Source: Schistocephalus solidus (lineage: Eukaryota > Platyhelminthes > Cestoda > Diphyllobothriidea > Diphyllobothriidae). Taken from it: 64,000 nt of DNA. Numbering within the stretch: position 1 is the first letter of the stretch; each line of letters starts with the position of its first letter. The position numbers and the translations under genes are program-made. Below, piece by piece: positions 26,901-33,490 of the stretch. Under the pieces are notes generated by a model. It was given only the letters and a program-made list of their open reading frames with translations. It had not been told where the DNA came from and made no database searches. Location: positions 227,476-291,475 of the forward strand of contig WEDG01002559.1 of the NCBI GenBank assembly GCA_017591395.1. Reading direction: 5' to 3'.

Positions 26901-29900
26901 TTAACTATCATCTTTCTTTTAAACCATGATACAAAATCAGCCATTCGGTATAGTCTACAATTTTCTGACTCTTGGGGAGGTTACTGAAATAAATAAAACC
27001 GAGTCATGAATAAACATTTGATGCGACATTAACTAGAACAGTAAATGTTCGGAATTTGCCACAGGCGTTCAAATCTTTTAGCTCCGAAGACCTTGCTGTC
27101 AAACGTACTTGATAATTTTTGCTTTCTGGCAGGCAAGACGGCTTCTTTGGAAGCTCTGCGTTTCAGAATAAAAACTTAATTGTTAGTCTTCTCCTCGAAC
27201 AATTAGTGCTGTGATAGTCCGACGTTGAAGATTTTAAAATGAATTTCGAAATGTTCGCCTTTCCCGAACTTCTTGCACTTCGAGATTTTTTACGATTTTC
27301 GCCATAGCTTCCAGTAAATGGCTTGCATTCATTAGGGTTTAAGGGCATTTACTAACACCTTCATCTAGTTGGGCCTTTTAGTTTTGACAGGCTGAAAAAT
27401 GTCTGGCGGACGCTCTGAATCGCAGTGGATTTAAGGCAAGTCCACAGGACAGAGCTTTGAGCATAGGTCATTACATGCTCATGTACATTGCCACAAAAAG
27501 CAAGCCCAGCAAGACTTCGGTGTCATCTATCCAGCCTTTCCCCACCGATAGTAAAACCCTGCCACAACGACCCGAAGTTGACCTGAACGCAGTGTCTGAC
27601 AGAGTTCAACAGCCCGTCTATGCGTGCCACACACGAACTACTGCCAACTCAATGCGTCGAGCCTTCATGCAGGGCAGCCGGAATCTTGGCTGCCTACGAG
27701 TGCCATGTTACCTCACAATATATAACAGTCACAGGCAGCTAGAATTGGGCAGCAGGCTTCAGGCAAATAGAGTAATCATTTTGCCAAAAACCTGATATTA
27801 AGGAGTGGGGGGAGCAGATAAGAGACCTACCCCTGGTGAACACTGTGTTGGGACAAGTAGTGACTTTGCTGCCGATTGGATAGAAAACCCTGCTGCTGAA
27901 GGCTCTCCTCCGCCAAGTGGCGCCTTTGAAGAGGCAACGTCATTGGAGGTCGACAGGGCTCATTGCTAACGCTGTTGGCCCTCCTAAGGGAGGCCAGTTG
28001 CTCTTGTGCACTACGCAGCTCCTCCAACAGACGTTGCTCCCTGTACTCCAGTGACGTATCCCTGGCTGAAGTTGAGTTTGTGTGATATCGATTGGTGCTT
28101 CCCGTGGATAGATAGTGCACATCTCCGACACTGGTGGTCTGTAACAGTAAGAACTCCGTGGGACTAAGGACATCGATTAAAACATCTCGTAAGCGCGTTT
28201 TCATATCGTTGGACATCAGAGTGCTTGAAATTAAACTTCATTTCCAATGCTTGTCAATCGTACGTGGAAATGACGTTAAAAATAATATACAACGTCATTA
28301 ATATTATTATCATAAGTGACTAAAGTCTATTAAATACCCGTAATCTATTCACTTCAAAAACATGCGCGAAACGACGAGGCGGGTAGGATTTCGCCTTCTC
28401 ATCAGATTCAATTGTATTGATGGCTCACTAATGACATCGGAGAGAGCATACATAGCCCCTTTGATATTTATAAGCAGTGGACTGCTCACTTAAGCTCTAG
28501 CACATGAGTGAGGAGTGTTCTAAGTAGACTCCATGGTGAAGGGCACGTAAAAGAACCAATAAAAGGTTACCCTTTGACCGACACGTTAACGCCGTAAAAG
28601 TAAGCAGTAGAATTTTTTTCTTACTTTACCTCGAAAAAATTCTCAGCTCAGTATAATGACAAAAAATATGTAGCTGCAAATAATTTGATCGTGTTTAACG
28701 TTAAGTAAATTAAATAAAACTGATTCAATCTTAAATATATTGCACAAATCTGATCAGTCTGTTCGCAGCCCTAAGATCATTTGCGCGAAGTGTTGATTTT
28801 CTTACATACTATCGCCAACAAGGAATTGTTTACCTTTTATATGCCAGCAAGTAAACACATGGTAATACCAATTTGAAAATTTAGAGGCGTGAAGATGTGA
28901 GACTAGCTATCAGCGAATCGAAAGATGAAGGTGACAGACTATGGAAAGTTTCCTGAGATATTACATGTCACGAACGCCACCAACCATAGTTAGGTGAATA
29001 AACCAATTAACCACGGTAGACAAAGGTGTTGCTCGGCAGAAATCCTATGAAAACAGAACGACTTAACTCCGTGCACGTCATCACGACAGGGTTGAGGAAA
29101 TTTAGGCCCAATTGGAGCAGTGGCAAGGCAAACGACTATCTTCCAGAGTAACTTAATGACCCATCGGCTGTTTAAAGCTGGAGTCTTCCTTACTTGAGGC
29201 AGCGTTTAAGCCTCTTTTCCCTAAGCGGAGGCGATGCGTCCGGAGTCTGGTAGACAACTAGTTTGGGTATTAGGACTGCGTCGGTACCGTTCTTCGGATG
29301 CGGATGATATTTGAAGAGTAAGGAAATCAAACGTTTCCTGCTTCGTATAGCGTAGTGCCCATGTGACACGGGAGGGCAATTCCGAAGGACAGCAGCCTTA
29401 TGCACGTGCTTGGGAAAAAAACCTATTCCCTGACGCTACATTCAACCTTGTCAGTTGGTATCCACCATCCTATTAGCCACCCTAGATAGAAGTTACGAGA
29501 AATTCTAAAAAATGCATTTTTTTCTCTGTGGACCGGTTAAAGTCCCCTACAAAGAAAGTTAAAAAGTGAAATCTTTTGCCATACAGAATCCCTTTATCAG
29601 GACCATTGCTGTTGAAGACAGCAGTTCACATTAAGGGATGAAGAAGAATGTAAGAAGCTTCTTCCTTCGTCTCTTCACCACCGCCACCAACACTGGTACC
29701 AATCTTCTCTTCTTTTGCTTATTGATCACTCTCATCCTCCTCCTCCTCCTCCTCATTATCATCATCGTCCTTATCATCATCGTCATTATCATGGCGACGG
29801 TACCTTCTTGAGTTTAAATATGTTTTTCGCAAAGCTTATTGCGCGCGAGTGTACCAGTGGTTTATGGCGCAACTTCATCCACTAATTTATGGTATTTTTT

Positions 29901-30981
29901 GAAGCAGACAAATAAGTTAGCATTTTCGCAGAAACGAAAAACGAAAGAAACCCTGAAAAGATCCTCATTATCCGACAGTTTTTCCCACGCTGAGGCTGTA
30001 CAGTAGTTTCCTAACTTTATTAAAAGCTATATAGTCCAGCTCAGAATTTTATCCCAAATTGGGTGAGGCTTTATGTGCATAATACTTTCTCTCATCACGG
30101 GATACTCTACACACAGCAGTGAGTCATCAGCGCAAATTTCGTTTCTGATTTACCATACGCCAAGCAAAGTCAGTGCGCCGATCTAATTTGAGTGTTGACT
30201 AAAGCTAAAATTCTCAATGTCTTACTGGCTCATCGCCAATAGCTGCTCAGTTCAGTCAAACTTGCCGAATAATTTCAGAGATTTTTGTTTCAATCAATCA
30301 ATTCAGTAAAATTACTCACACTGGCGCAACCGCTTTCGGGATCGATGGTTAAATATACCTGGCCGAAGCGCTTGGGCGATGCAGGTGGCAAATGCGTCAG
30401 TGTGGTCTTGTAGGTAGTCTGGTACCGTTTGGATGGAGACACCGGCTGACGATAAGGAGCTGGGGCTGGTGGCGACGGCTGAAGACTGTTGCCGAGGGCG
30501 CTTGCCGCCTGGCCGTAACTGTTACTGCGTTGAAACTTGAAGGGTCCGCCCTCACTGGTGGAGAATTGACGTTCACTTGAGTAGGCCGCCTCTCGTTGGT
30601 AGCTGGACCACTTTCCGGTAGCTGCGCCACTGGTGCTCAGACCGCGTTGATAGTTGTTACTGCTGCTCGAGGCTGAACGCAGAGGGTATCGGGGTGTGGT
30701 GCTGTTCAGATGGCTGCTGTTGAAACTGCTGCGTGAGCTGTGTCCGTAGGAGGGGGGATGGGAGACAGTGGGGGGACGACCGCTTGAACTGATATTCATG
30801 CTGGTCATCCGCAGTTCATCGAGGAGCTGATCCAACTCCTGCGTGGTTGACATGGTTGCTTGTTCCTCCTGAAACTGATAGCCCTGTGCCTGGAGTTGTC
30901 GACTGGCAGCTGCGTCGTAATCTTCTTCGTCCTCCTCTGGAATGGTTGGCGTGGAGCGCTCACTTGTTTGGAGAAATCGAC
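1982..30981 (-). CDS. Tensin-like focal adhesion adaptor, partial, nine exons
   Basis: Minus-strand gene assembled by eye from nine exons: 30981-30320, 28138-27831, 26228-26188, 22727-22224, 15976-15875, 14276-14026, 8392-8251, 4178-3972 and 2107-1982. Every junction has AG/GT sites and the reading phase is conserved across all eight introns, giving about 780 residues with no stop. Numbered from the Met at 30853, residues about 686-738 are the start of an SH2 domain (WYRLKISRQE, SFLVRDS with the phosphotyrosine-binding Arg near residue 712, AYGLAVRV), closest to the tensin SH2 type. The N-terminal part has an LD motif (LDQLLDEL), and the middle is Ser-, Pro- and Gln-rich. Tensins link integrin tails, actin and phosphotyrosine proteins at focal adhesions. 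The rest of SH2 and a PTB domain are expected beyond the left edge. No PTP/C2-like N-terminus is visible, so either it lies upstream or this is a short tensin. The family call is confident; the exact paralogue is not. Confidence 0.85.
2581..3480. mobile_element. 900-bp element with 240-bp terminal inverted repeats
   Basis: Bases 2581-2820 and the reverse complement of 3241-3480 align along their whole length at roughly 75 percent. Shared blocks include TCGACCGAAATTCT near the tip, AAGATATTTCAG in the middle and GTAGTATATATT near the inner end. There is no coding capacity between the arms, so this is a non-autonomous MITE or fold-back element inside an intron. No target-site duplication is clear. 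Arm fragments also occur near 20-155, 31560-32030, 43185-43330, 44641-44840 and 56505-56600. Confidence 0.75.
3972..4178 (-). CDS. Tensin-like exon with start of SH2 domain
   Basis: A 207-nt exon with acceptor CCCGGCGGATCTCAG before 4178 and donor GTGAAT at 3971. It starts with two bases and ends with one. After a linker (GALSDLGGFKERGSEQTLRA ...) it reaches APAWYRLKISRQE, which matches the first strand and first helix of tensin SH2 domains. The Arg in KISRQE corresponds to the alpha-A Arg conserved in many SH2 domains. Confidence 0.88.
4179..8250. other. Intron of tensin-like gene
   Basis: A 4.1-kb AT-rich intron. The short open frames here (for example 5057-5353 plus) have no recognisable motif and no supporting splice sites. 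Bases 7935-7990 hold a decayed ribozyme-related repeat fragment. Nothing else is recognised. Confidence 0.5.
7935..7990 (+). repeat. Decayed 3' half of hammerhead-bearing repeat
   Basis: Shares a CAGCA tract, an ATCG stem strand, a degenerate catalytic box (GACA instead of GAAA), a near-palindrome before TGTC, and the tail TCTGGGCTTTT..AGCTAGTA with the ribozyme unit at 45406-45490. No CTGANGA box is present upstream, so it cannot be an active ribozyme. Confidence 0.55.
8251..8392 (-). CDS. Tensin-like exon, 142 nt
   Basis: Acceptor TGTTTCCTCCTACAG precedes 8392 and the donor is GTCAGT at 8250. The exon starts in phase 0, as required by the 14026-14276 exon, and leaves one G, as required by the next. 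It encodes PERRAFEELETITLQPIGKG and then a Ser/Thr/Pro-rich tail ending AAASSMME. Confidence 0.8.
8572..8672. repeat. Short inverted repeat with CCAAT-box arms
   Basis: About 100 bp bounded by TAGCCAATCAGAG on the left and its imperfect complement, CTGTGATTGGCTA, on the right. It may be a tiny fold-back element. The paired CCAAT boxes could also bind NF-Y-like factors, but there is no gene start nearby. Confidence 0.4.
9180..9420 (-). repeat. Diverged copy of GC-rich repeat module b
   Basis: Minus-strand copy of the b module seen at 32540-33490. It keeps GGTCTTCTTGACCC-like, CCCGGGC and GGTGACCGTCCCTG-like blocks but is heavily mutated. Confidence 0.5.
9500..10200 (-). pseudogene. Relic of retroelement GIY-YIG endonuclease domain
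   Basis: Minus-strand fragments in several frames read RTLFKRIQTHCSKP, then DYIGVGIVDQPKAAMRGRVM with SKDRPNSQRL, then VLYRIPCVNYPF, GSRIHDPKLVVERGD, and finally GVAHG. This order matches the C-terminal linker and GIY-YIG endonuclease domain of flatworm Penelope-like elements (pattern: basic linker, VGIxxxP, VVYRIPC, RxxEHKLAVxRGD, ..AxH). Frameshifts and lost cysteines show it is dead. No reverse transcriptase is visible beside it. Confidence 0.65.
13040..13870 (+). repeat. GC-rich repeat, modules a and b
   Basis: Module a (about 13040-13570) contains CACTATAAATAAGC, a GCCGTGGCTTAGAAGG-like block, and the GGAGAGTCAGGGTGCAATGG / TTCCTTC block. Module b (13650-13870) contains TCTTCTTGATTCTG, GTAAGTCACCGTTCCTG and a GACTACGACTGTC-like block. 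The same order recurs at 51470-52290 and 54060-54770 and, inverted, at 46390-47190. No credible protein is encoded. Confidence 0.65.
14026..14276 (-). CDS. Tensin-like exon, Gln/Arg-rich
   Basis: A 251-nt exon with acceptor ATTTTTTCTTAACAG and donor GTATGG at 14025. It begins with AA completing GAA and ends in phase 0. It encodes EIHSPLGYPTVRSYTTTTSS, a basic charged stretch (SARRERLRMESEQQEQL) and Gln-rich runs (RQQQ, HQQQMQRRQ). It is probably a disordered or helical linker before the SH2 domain. Confidence 0.8.
14277..15874. other. Intron of tensin-like gene
   Basis: A 1.6-kb intron with a (TA)n tract at 14855-14912. Nothing else recognisable. Confidence 0.5.
14855..14912. repeat. (TA)n microsatellite
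   Basis: About 58 bp of nearly uninterrupted AT dinucleotides with one TGTA interruption. Confidence 0.95.
15875..15976 (-). CDS. Tensin-like exon, 102 nt
   Basis: Acceptor TTTGCATTCATAG precedes 15976 and donor GTGAGT lies at 15874. The exon opens with AT completing a GAT codon from the previous exon and ends with a single G. It encodes SGFQTASGLPKRALSTTN and MMNSQGWSYRNGAAS, a low-complexity linker with no recognisable fold. Phase continuity on both sides is the main support. Confidence 0.8.
16125..16260 (-). repeat. Decayed tRNA-derived SINE copy
   Basis: Plus-strand text GGATGGAATGGGTATCTCTG followed by GCTTATTAGCAATCATCAGG matches the tail of the SINE at 17321-17482, and GACTTCGACCCCCAACC is a mutated B box. 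It abuts the broken ribozyme motif at 16261-16305. Confidence 0.55.
16261..16305 (+). ncRNA. Broken hammerhead-like motif, Penelope type
   Basis: Contains a perfect GGGTTC/GAATCC stem II, GAAACGTC and the AGGCCAATAAAC tail shared with 44410-44463. The catalytic box reads CTGAGATGA instead of CTGANGA because of a two-base insertion, so it should be inactive. Confidence 0.5.
17035..17170 (-). repeat. Decayed tRNA-derived SINE copy
   Basis: Plus-strand GGAAGACCGGGATGGTCACT followed by TCTGGCTTCTTAGCCG is the SINE tail in reverse. CTAGGGTTCTAATTCGGG is a mutated B box, and TTGAGCCCTAG resembles the A-box end. Confidence 0.45.
17321..17482 (-). repeat. tRNA-derived SINE, minus orientation
   Basis: Reading the minus strand, the head has a tRNA A box (TGGCTCAACGGTAGAGC, about 17474-17458) and a B box (GGTTCGAATCC, 17431-17421), followed by a conserved non-tRNA tail (GCCAGAAATGGCCATTCCGG .. 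TCCCTTGTCTTTGTCGG). These two boxes form an internal RNA polymerase III promoter. Copies at 45043-45197 and 31277-31418 share both parts. A short TA tract lies at its 3' end. Confidence 0.75.
17513..17975. repeat. Cluster of (TA)n-associated repeat X with SINE tail, inverted arrangement
   Basis: Repeat X runs from TGTGGGGCTCACCGATCTGC to GGCGGTCGCATAGCGACG and contains a GGAACATGCATGTTCC palindrome. It is present plus at 17513-17605, minus at 17735-17830 and plus (diverged) at 17858-17975. A plus-strand SINE B-box and tail (17606-17720) lies between the first two, so 17513-17830 could fold into a large hairpin. A (TA)n tract separates the last two. Confidence 0.65.
18739..21710 (+). mobile_element. 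Penelope-like retroelement, degenerate, with inverted tail copy
   Basis: The core is a plus-strand reverse-transcriptase pseudogene (19460-21045) followed by a GIY-YIG domain remnant (21046-21480). Bases 18739-19070 are a nearly identical inverted copy of 21044-21374. Bases 19096-19235 and 21575-21700 are direct repeats (GACGACCTGGGTAACC .. CTTCTTATTGTTTCC .. GGTGCCTGTNTTCCAATTTA), resembling the pLTRs of Penelope-like elements. A short TA tract ends the element at about 21696-21711. Partial inversions and pLTRs are characteristic of this class. Confidence 0.8.
19460..21480 (+). pseudogene. Penelope-type reverse transcriptase / GIY-YIG pseudogene
   Basis: Broken frames contain, in order: an N-terminal helical region (LQYMQFCRDELPSHVFESLN), VYGLPKVQKP (about 20123-20152), VSFDVVSLFTSI (about 20330), the catalytic YADDTFVIV (20604-20630), and FTLEKEIDNRLPFLDVLVQR (about 20692-20750). 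Next comes a linker (KNVSKLVERHLRKHQIYVAH, then KPTTTVSNQLVHPKERV), and then RLHEHQLAVKRR and SQVAMHTLETGHKF from the end of a GIY-YIG domain. The catalytic GIY-YIG core is deleted between VIYKQ and RLHEHQ. Many stops and frameshifts make it non-functional, although the YADD box survives. Confidence 0.85.
22167..22214. repeat. (GA)n tract
   Basis: About 48 bp of GA/GGA purine repeats just inside the intron, beside the donor of the 22224-22727 exon. Confidence 0.9.
22224..22727 (-). CDS. Tensin-like exon, acidic and proline-rich
   Basis: A 504-nt exon. I placed the acceptor at CCACTCCCCGTAG before 22727 because it is the only good pyrimidine-rich site giving the required two-base phase; the frame is also open upstream, so an earlier acceptor in another isoform is not excluded. 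The donor is GTAAAG at 22223. It encodes an acidic block (EDPFSEDDDDKERGEASD), a Ser/Pro-rich middle, and a basic-proline stretch (RTRRKPPLPPPLPAP) that could bind SH3 domains, ending CGRSCDE. A (GA)n tract begins in the intron about 10 bp beyond the donor. Confidence 0.8.
24130..24340 (+). repeat. Degenerate interstitial telomere-like repeat
   Basis: Irregular GGTTAG, GTTAGGG, TTAGGC and GAGTTAGG words recur about every 6-20 bases over 200 bp. They resemble a decayed TTAGGG array of the animal telomere type. A similar but complementary stretch lies at 47362-47440. Confidence 0.5.
24950..25560. other. GC-rich island, possible alternative first exon
   Basis: Markedly richer in GC and CpG than the flanking intron. 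On the minus strand a consensus donor, GTGAGT, lies at 25336-25331. It could be an intragenic promoter with a non-coding first exon of a shorter tensin-like transcript, but no start codon, domain or transcript evidence supports this. Confidence 0.25.
26188..26228 (-). CDS. Tensin-like 41-nt microexon
   Basis: Microexon bounded by acceptor TTTTGATTGCAG and donor GTAAGT. It has one base plus thirteen codons plus one base, so it exactly bridges the two-base remainder of the 27831-28138 exon to the two-base start of the 22224-22727 exon. It encodes SSTYRPQSRLELP. It is too short to be found by open-frame length and rests on splice sites and phase. Confidence 0.75.
26229..27830. other. Intron of tensin-like gene
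   Basis: A 1.6-kb AT-rich intron. No exon, RNA gene or known repeat recognised. Confidence 0.5.
27831..28138 (-). CDS. Tensin-like exon with predicted coiled coil
   Basis: A 308-nt exon with acceptor TTACTGTTACAG before 28138 and donor GTAGGT at 27830-27825. It starts in phase 0, matching the previous exon, and leaves two bases. It encodes TTSVGDVHYLSTGS, then a charged heptad-like segment (YREQRLLEELRSAQEQLASL) that should form a short coiled coil, then a Gln/Ser-rich tail ending SQHSVHQ. Confidence 0.85.
28139..30319. other. Intron of tensin-like gene
   Basis: A 2.2-kb intron. A conspicuous stem-forming motif lies at 28361-28405, and a short CTC/ATC trinucleotide-rich tract at 29725-29790. 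No exon recognised. Confidence 0.5.
30320..30981 (-). CDS. Tensin-like exon with LD motif
   Basis: A 662-nt exon. The acceptor follows a CAG at 30984-30982 and the donor is GTGAGT at 30319-30314. It opens with two bases of a split codon and ends in phase 0. The open frame begins with an acidic stretch (PEEDEEDYDAAA) before a Met at 30853. The following residues, MSTTQELDQLLDELRMTSMN, contain a perfect LDxLLxxL motif. The remainder is Ser/Tyr-rich (for example RSASSSSNNYQRG) and ends TIDPESGCAS. The open frame upstream of the Met has normal codon composition, which suggests more coding exons further right, but translation starting at 30853 is also possible. Confidence 0.85.
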
Positions 30982-31276
30982 CTGTTTGCCAGCGGGGAAA
31001 GGTTTGAAAATTTATATAAAATAAGGAAAATGAAATCAGACAGAAGCGAAAATGCGGGTTCTAGAAAGCAGTACAGATTAGGAAGATGCATGTGTCGGAA
31101 CAAGAAACAAATGTTTGCTCTGGTCTCCTCACATTCTTTTCAAATTGAAGTGCTTTGATGCAAATGGTTTTCATTACTGCATGCTGTGAGAACTACTCAC
31201 CAAGGACTCAAAACAAAGATTGAACGTGAAATGTTTACTAAAATATGCAGAATCTATCATACAGCCAGATAGGTAA

Positions 31277-31418
31277 AGCCAAAAAGACAAGGGAGACTGG
31301 AATGGCCATTTCGGGCTCATTGGCCGTCATCAAGCAGGTGGTGCCCCGCCCGAGGCTCGAACCCGCGACCCATTGATCAAAAGTCCAACGTTCTAACCCT
31401 TGAGCCACAGACTAGCTG
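31277..31418 (-). repeat. tRNA-derived SINE, minus orientation
   Basis: The minus strand has an A-box-like GTGGCTCAAGGGTTAGAACG, an anticodon-loop-like GGACTTTTGATC, a B box GGTTCGAGCC, and then the same tail (AATGGCCATTCCAGTCTCCC / TTGTC) as the SINE at 17321-17482. The head is more tRNA-like here than in the other copies, with a loop resembling tRNA-Lys or tRNA-Gln. Confidence 0.75.
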
Positions 31419-31559
31419 TCTTCTTGGTTTAGGTCGGCAATTATTATCTCCATATAACATAAAATAATGGGCCATTACGTTTTCTTTAAAATAGTGATAG
31501 TTATTATTTCTCATTTTTCTATATAGGCTATGGCGTCTTCTAGAAATTGTGCAGAAATG

Positions 31560-32030
31560 ATGCATCTCATGAAATGTTAATCAAAATTTTGCATGAGTTT
31601 CAATAAGGAAGGATTACTCAACTGGGGTTTTAATAGCAATTATTATGCAGCAGATTTCAAACATAATTCAAAATGCCGGAATATCGGCAACAGCAGATAG
31701 AACTCAAAAAGTATTCGGGAATTGAAAAAAACTTTTAACACCGGAAAAAACTCCGTTTTTGAGTATAGCAGAGAAGTACAAGGAAGAATATTTTTCGTGC
31801 AGGCTTTAGCGAACATCGTTGAATTTATGAGGGCATCGAAAATAAATCGAATGATGCAAACTAGCTAAGTACTCACTTTTACCGAATTCAATTGTTCCAG
31901 TACATACTGGCGTGTATGAAATATCTTGGAATTAGGCTGCGTGCGAAACAACCTCACAACCCTCTTTAATTAATTTTTCTCAATCGAAAACGCAGTTCAT
32001 TATTTATGTTAACATTTCCTGAAATGGATC
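31560..32030. mobile_element. Shorter copy of the inverted-end element
   Basis: The left side has CTCATGAAATGTTAATCAAA and the right side has TATGTTAACATTTCCTGA, complementary at their tips. The inner right side carries TATGAAATATCTTGGAATTA, matching the right arm of the element at 2581-3480. More diverged and internally deleted than that copy. Confidence 0.5.
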
Positions 32031-32539
32031 ACCAGCTATAAAGTCCAATAGTTTTCCAAAGCCAAGTAACTCAGAAAATGTGTGGCAGAACCTTGCTTCG
32101 ACTTTAAAACTTTCGGTATACCTTTCTCTTAATCCGTTTTAACTATCTATTTGTTGGTCAAGCTGACGTAAGGGGCCTACACGAAGTGTGAAAACAAATG
32201 GATCTTATCTCTAAGGCACATCTGTATAAATTTAGCTCACATGTTGTCTATATATACATATATAGATATTTATAAGGAAGTGGGTTTAGTCACTAAAACA
32301 CAGCATTTTCTAAGAGCAGAGAGTCGAACGCTTTCCTATCCCCCAAAATACTTGAGAAGGTACGAAGCTCCAAAAGTTTATGCGGGTTGCAAACCCTCGC
32401 AAGCGACACCAACAGCCTATTGGGTTTGTGCACTTTGGAAGCAGCGGATACCCAGCCTACTTCTGCACTTTGAAGAAGTCAGTCTCCACTGCAAACTTAG
32501 CCGAGGTCAGGTAACCAGTATTACGCATGTGTGTGTGTG

Positions 32540-33490
32540 TGTGTGCCCCCTAAACGGGCCACGTGGTAGATGCGTTGGACCAACACGGGGGCCATATTAG
32601 GGCATGGCATGCGTTATTCGGGTTGCGCTCCCATAACAAATGCCGAACATAGAGGTGTGGTGGCACGCCTAGGGGCGGCTAGGACTTAGGAAACCCGGCC
32701 GCGCCAGCCATCTGCGTCCTCTCCTGCCTCCGGTCTTCTTGACTCTGTCTTGACACCGGGCTCAGGTGGGGGAGGAGGAGAGAGTGCGGTAGATGCAGCG
32801 CAAGTCTACTATCACTTTAAACTAAATCACGCGCAAGTCACCGTCCCTGCTCAACTTTCCCATGAGCATACGGCTAGGGGCGGCTAGGACATAGGGGACC
32901 CAGCCGCATCAGCCACCTGCGTCCTCTCCCACCTCCGGTCTTCTTGACTCTGTCTTGACACCGGGCTCAGGTGGGGGAGGAGGAGAGAGTGCGGTAGATG
33001 CAGCGCAAGTCTACTATCACTTTAAACTAAATCACGCGCAAGTCACCGTCCCTGCTCAACTTTCCCATGAGCATACGGTGGACATCGTCGGACTACGACG
33101 GTCGAACTGTCGTGTGTTGGCCCCCTAAATGGGCCACGTGGTAGATGCGTTGGACCAACACGGGGATCACATCAGGGCCCGGCAGGCGTTATTCGGGTTG
33201 CACTCCTATAACAAATGCCGAACATCGGGGCGTGTGGTGGGACGCCTAGGGGCGGCTAGGGCCTAGAGGCCCCAGAGGCGCCAGCCCCCTGCGCCCTCTC
33301 CCATATCCGGTTTTCTTGACTCTGTCTTGACACCAGGCAAGGTTGGGGGAGGAGGAGAGAGTGCGGTAGATGCAACACAAGTCTACTATCACTTCAAACT
33401 AAATCACGCGGAAGTCACCGTCCCTGCACCACCCTGCTGTGGAGCGTACGTTTGATCCTCGTCGAAATCGACGGTCAAACTCTCGTGTGT
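32540..33490 (+). repeat. GC-rich module b, three copies in tandem
   Basis: A full unit starts at about 32545 (CCCCCTAAACGGGCCACGTG). Its second half, from CTAGGGGCGGCTAGG, is repeated with a 205-bp period (32669 and 32874). A third full unit begins at about 33120. Each carries GGTCTTCTTGACTCTGTCTT, GGGAGGAGGAGAGAGTGCGG and CAAGTCACCGTCCCTGC blocks. The units are very similar, indicating recent tandem duplication. Confidence 0.8.

Noticed and set aside
31891..31920. A 30-nt candidate exon with good splice sites on the minus strand
   Set aside because: It lies within an arm of a dispersed inverted-end element and does not give the required phase.
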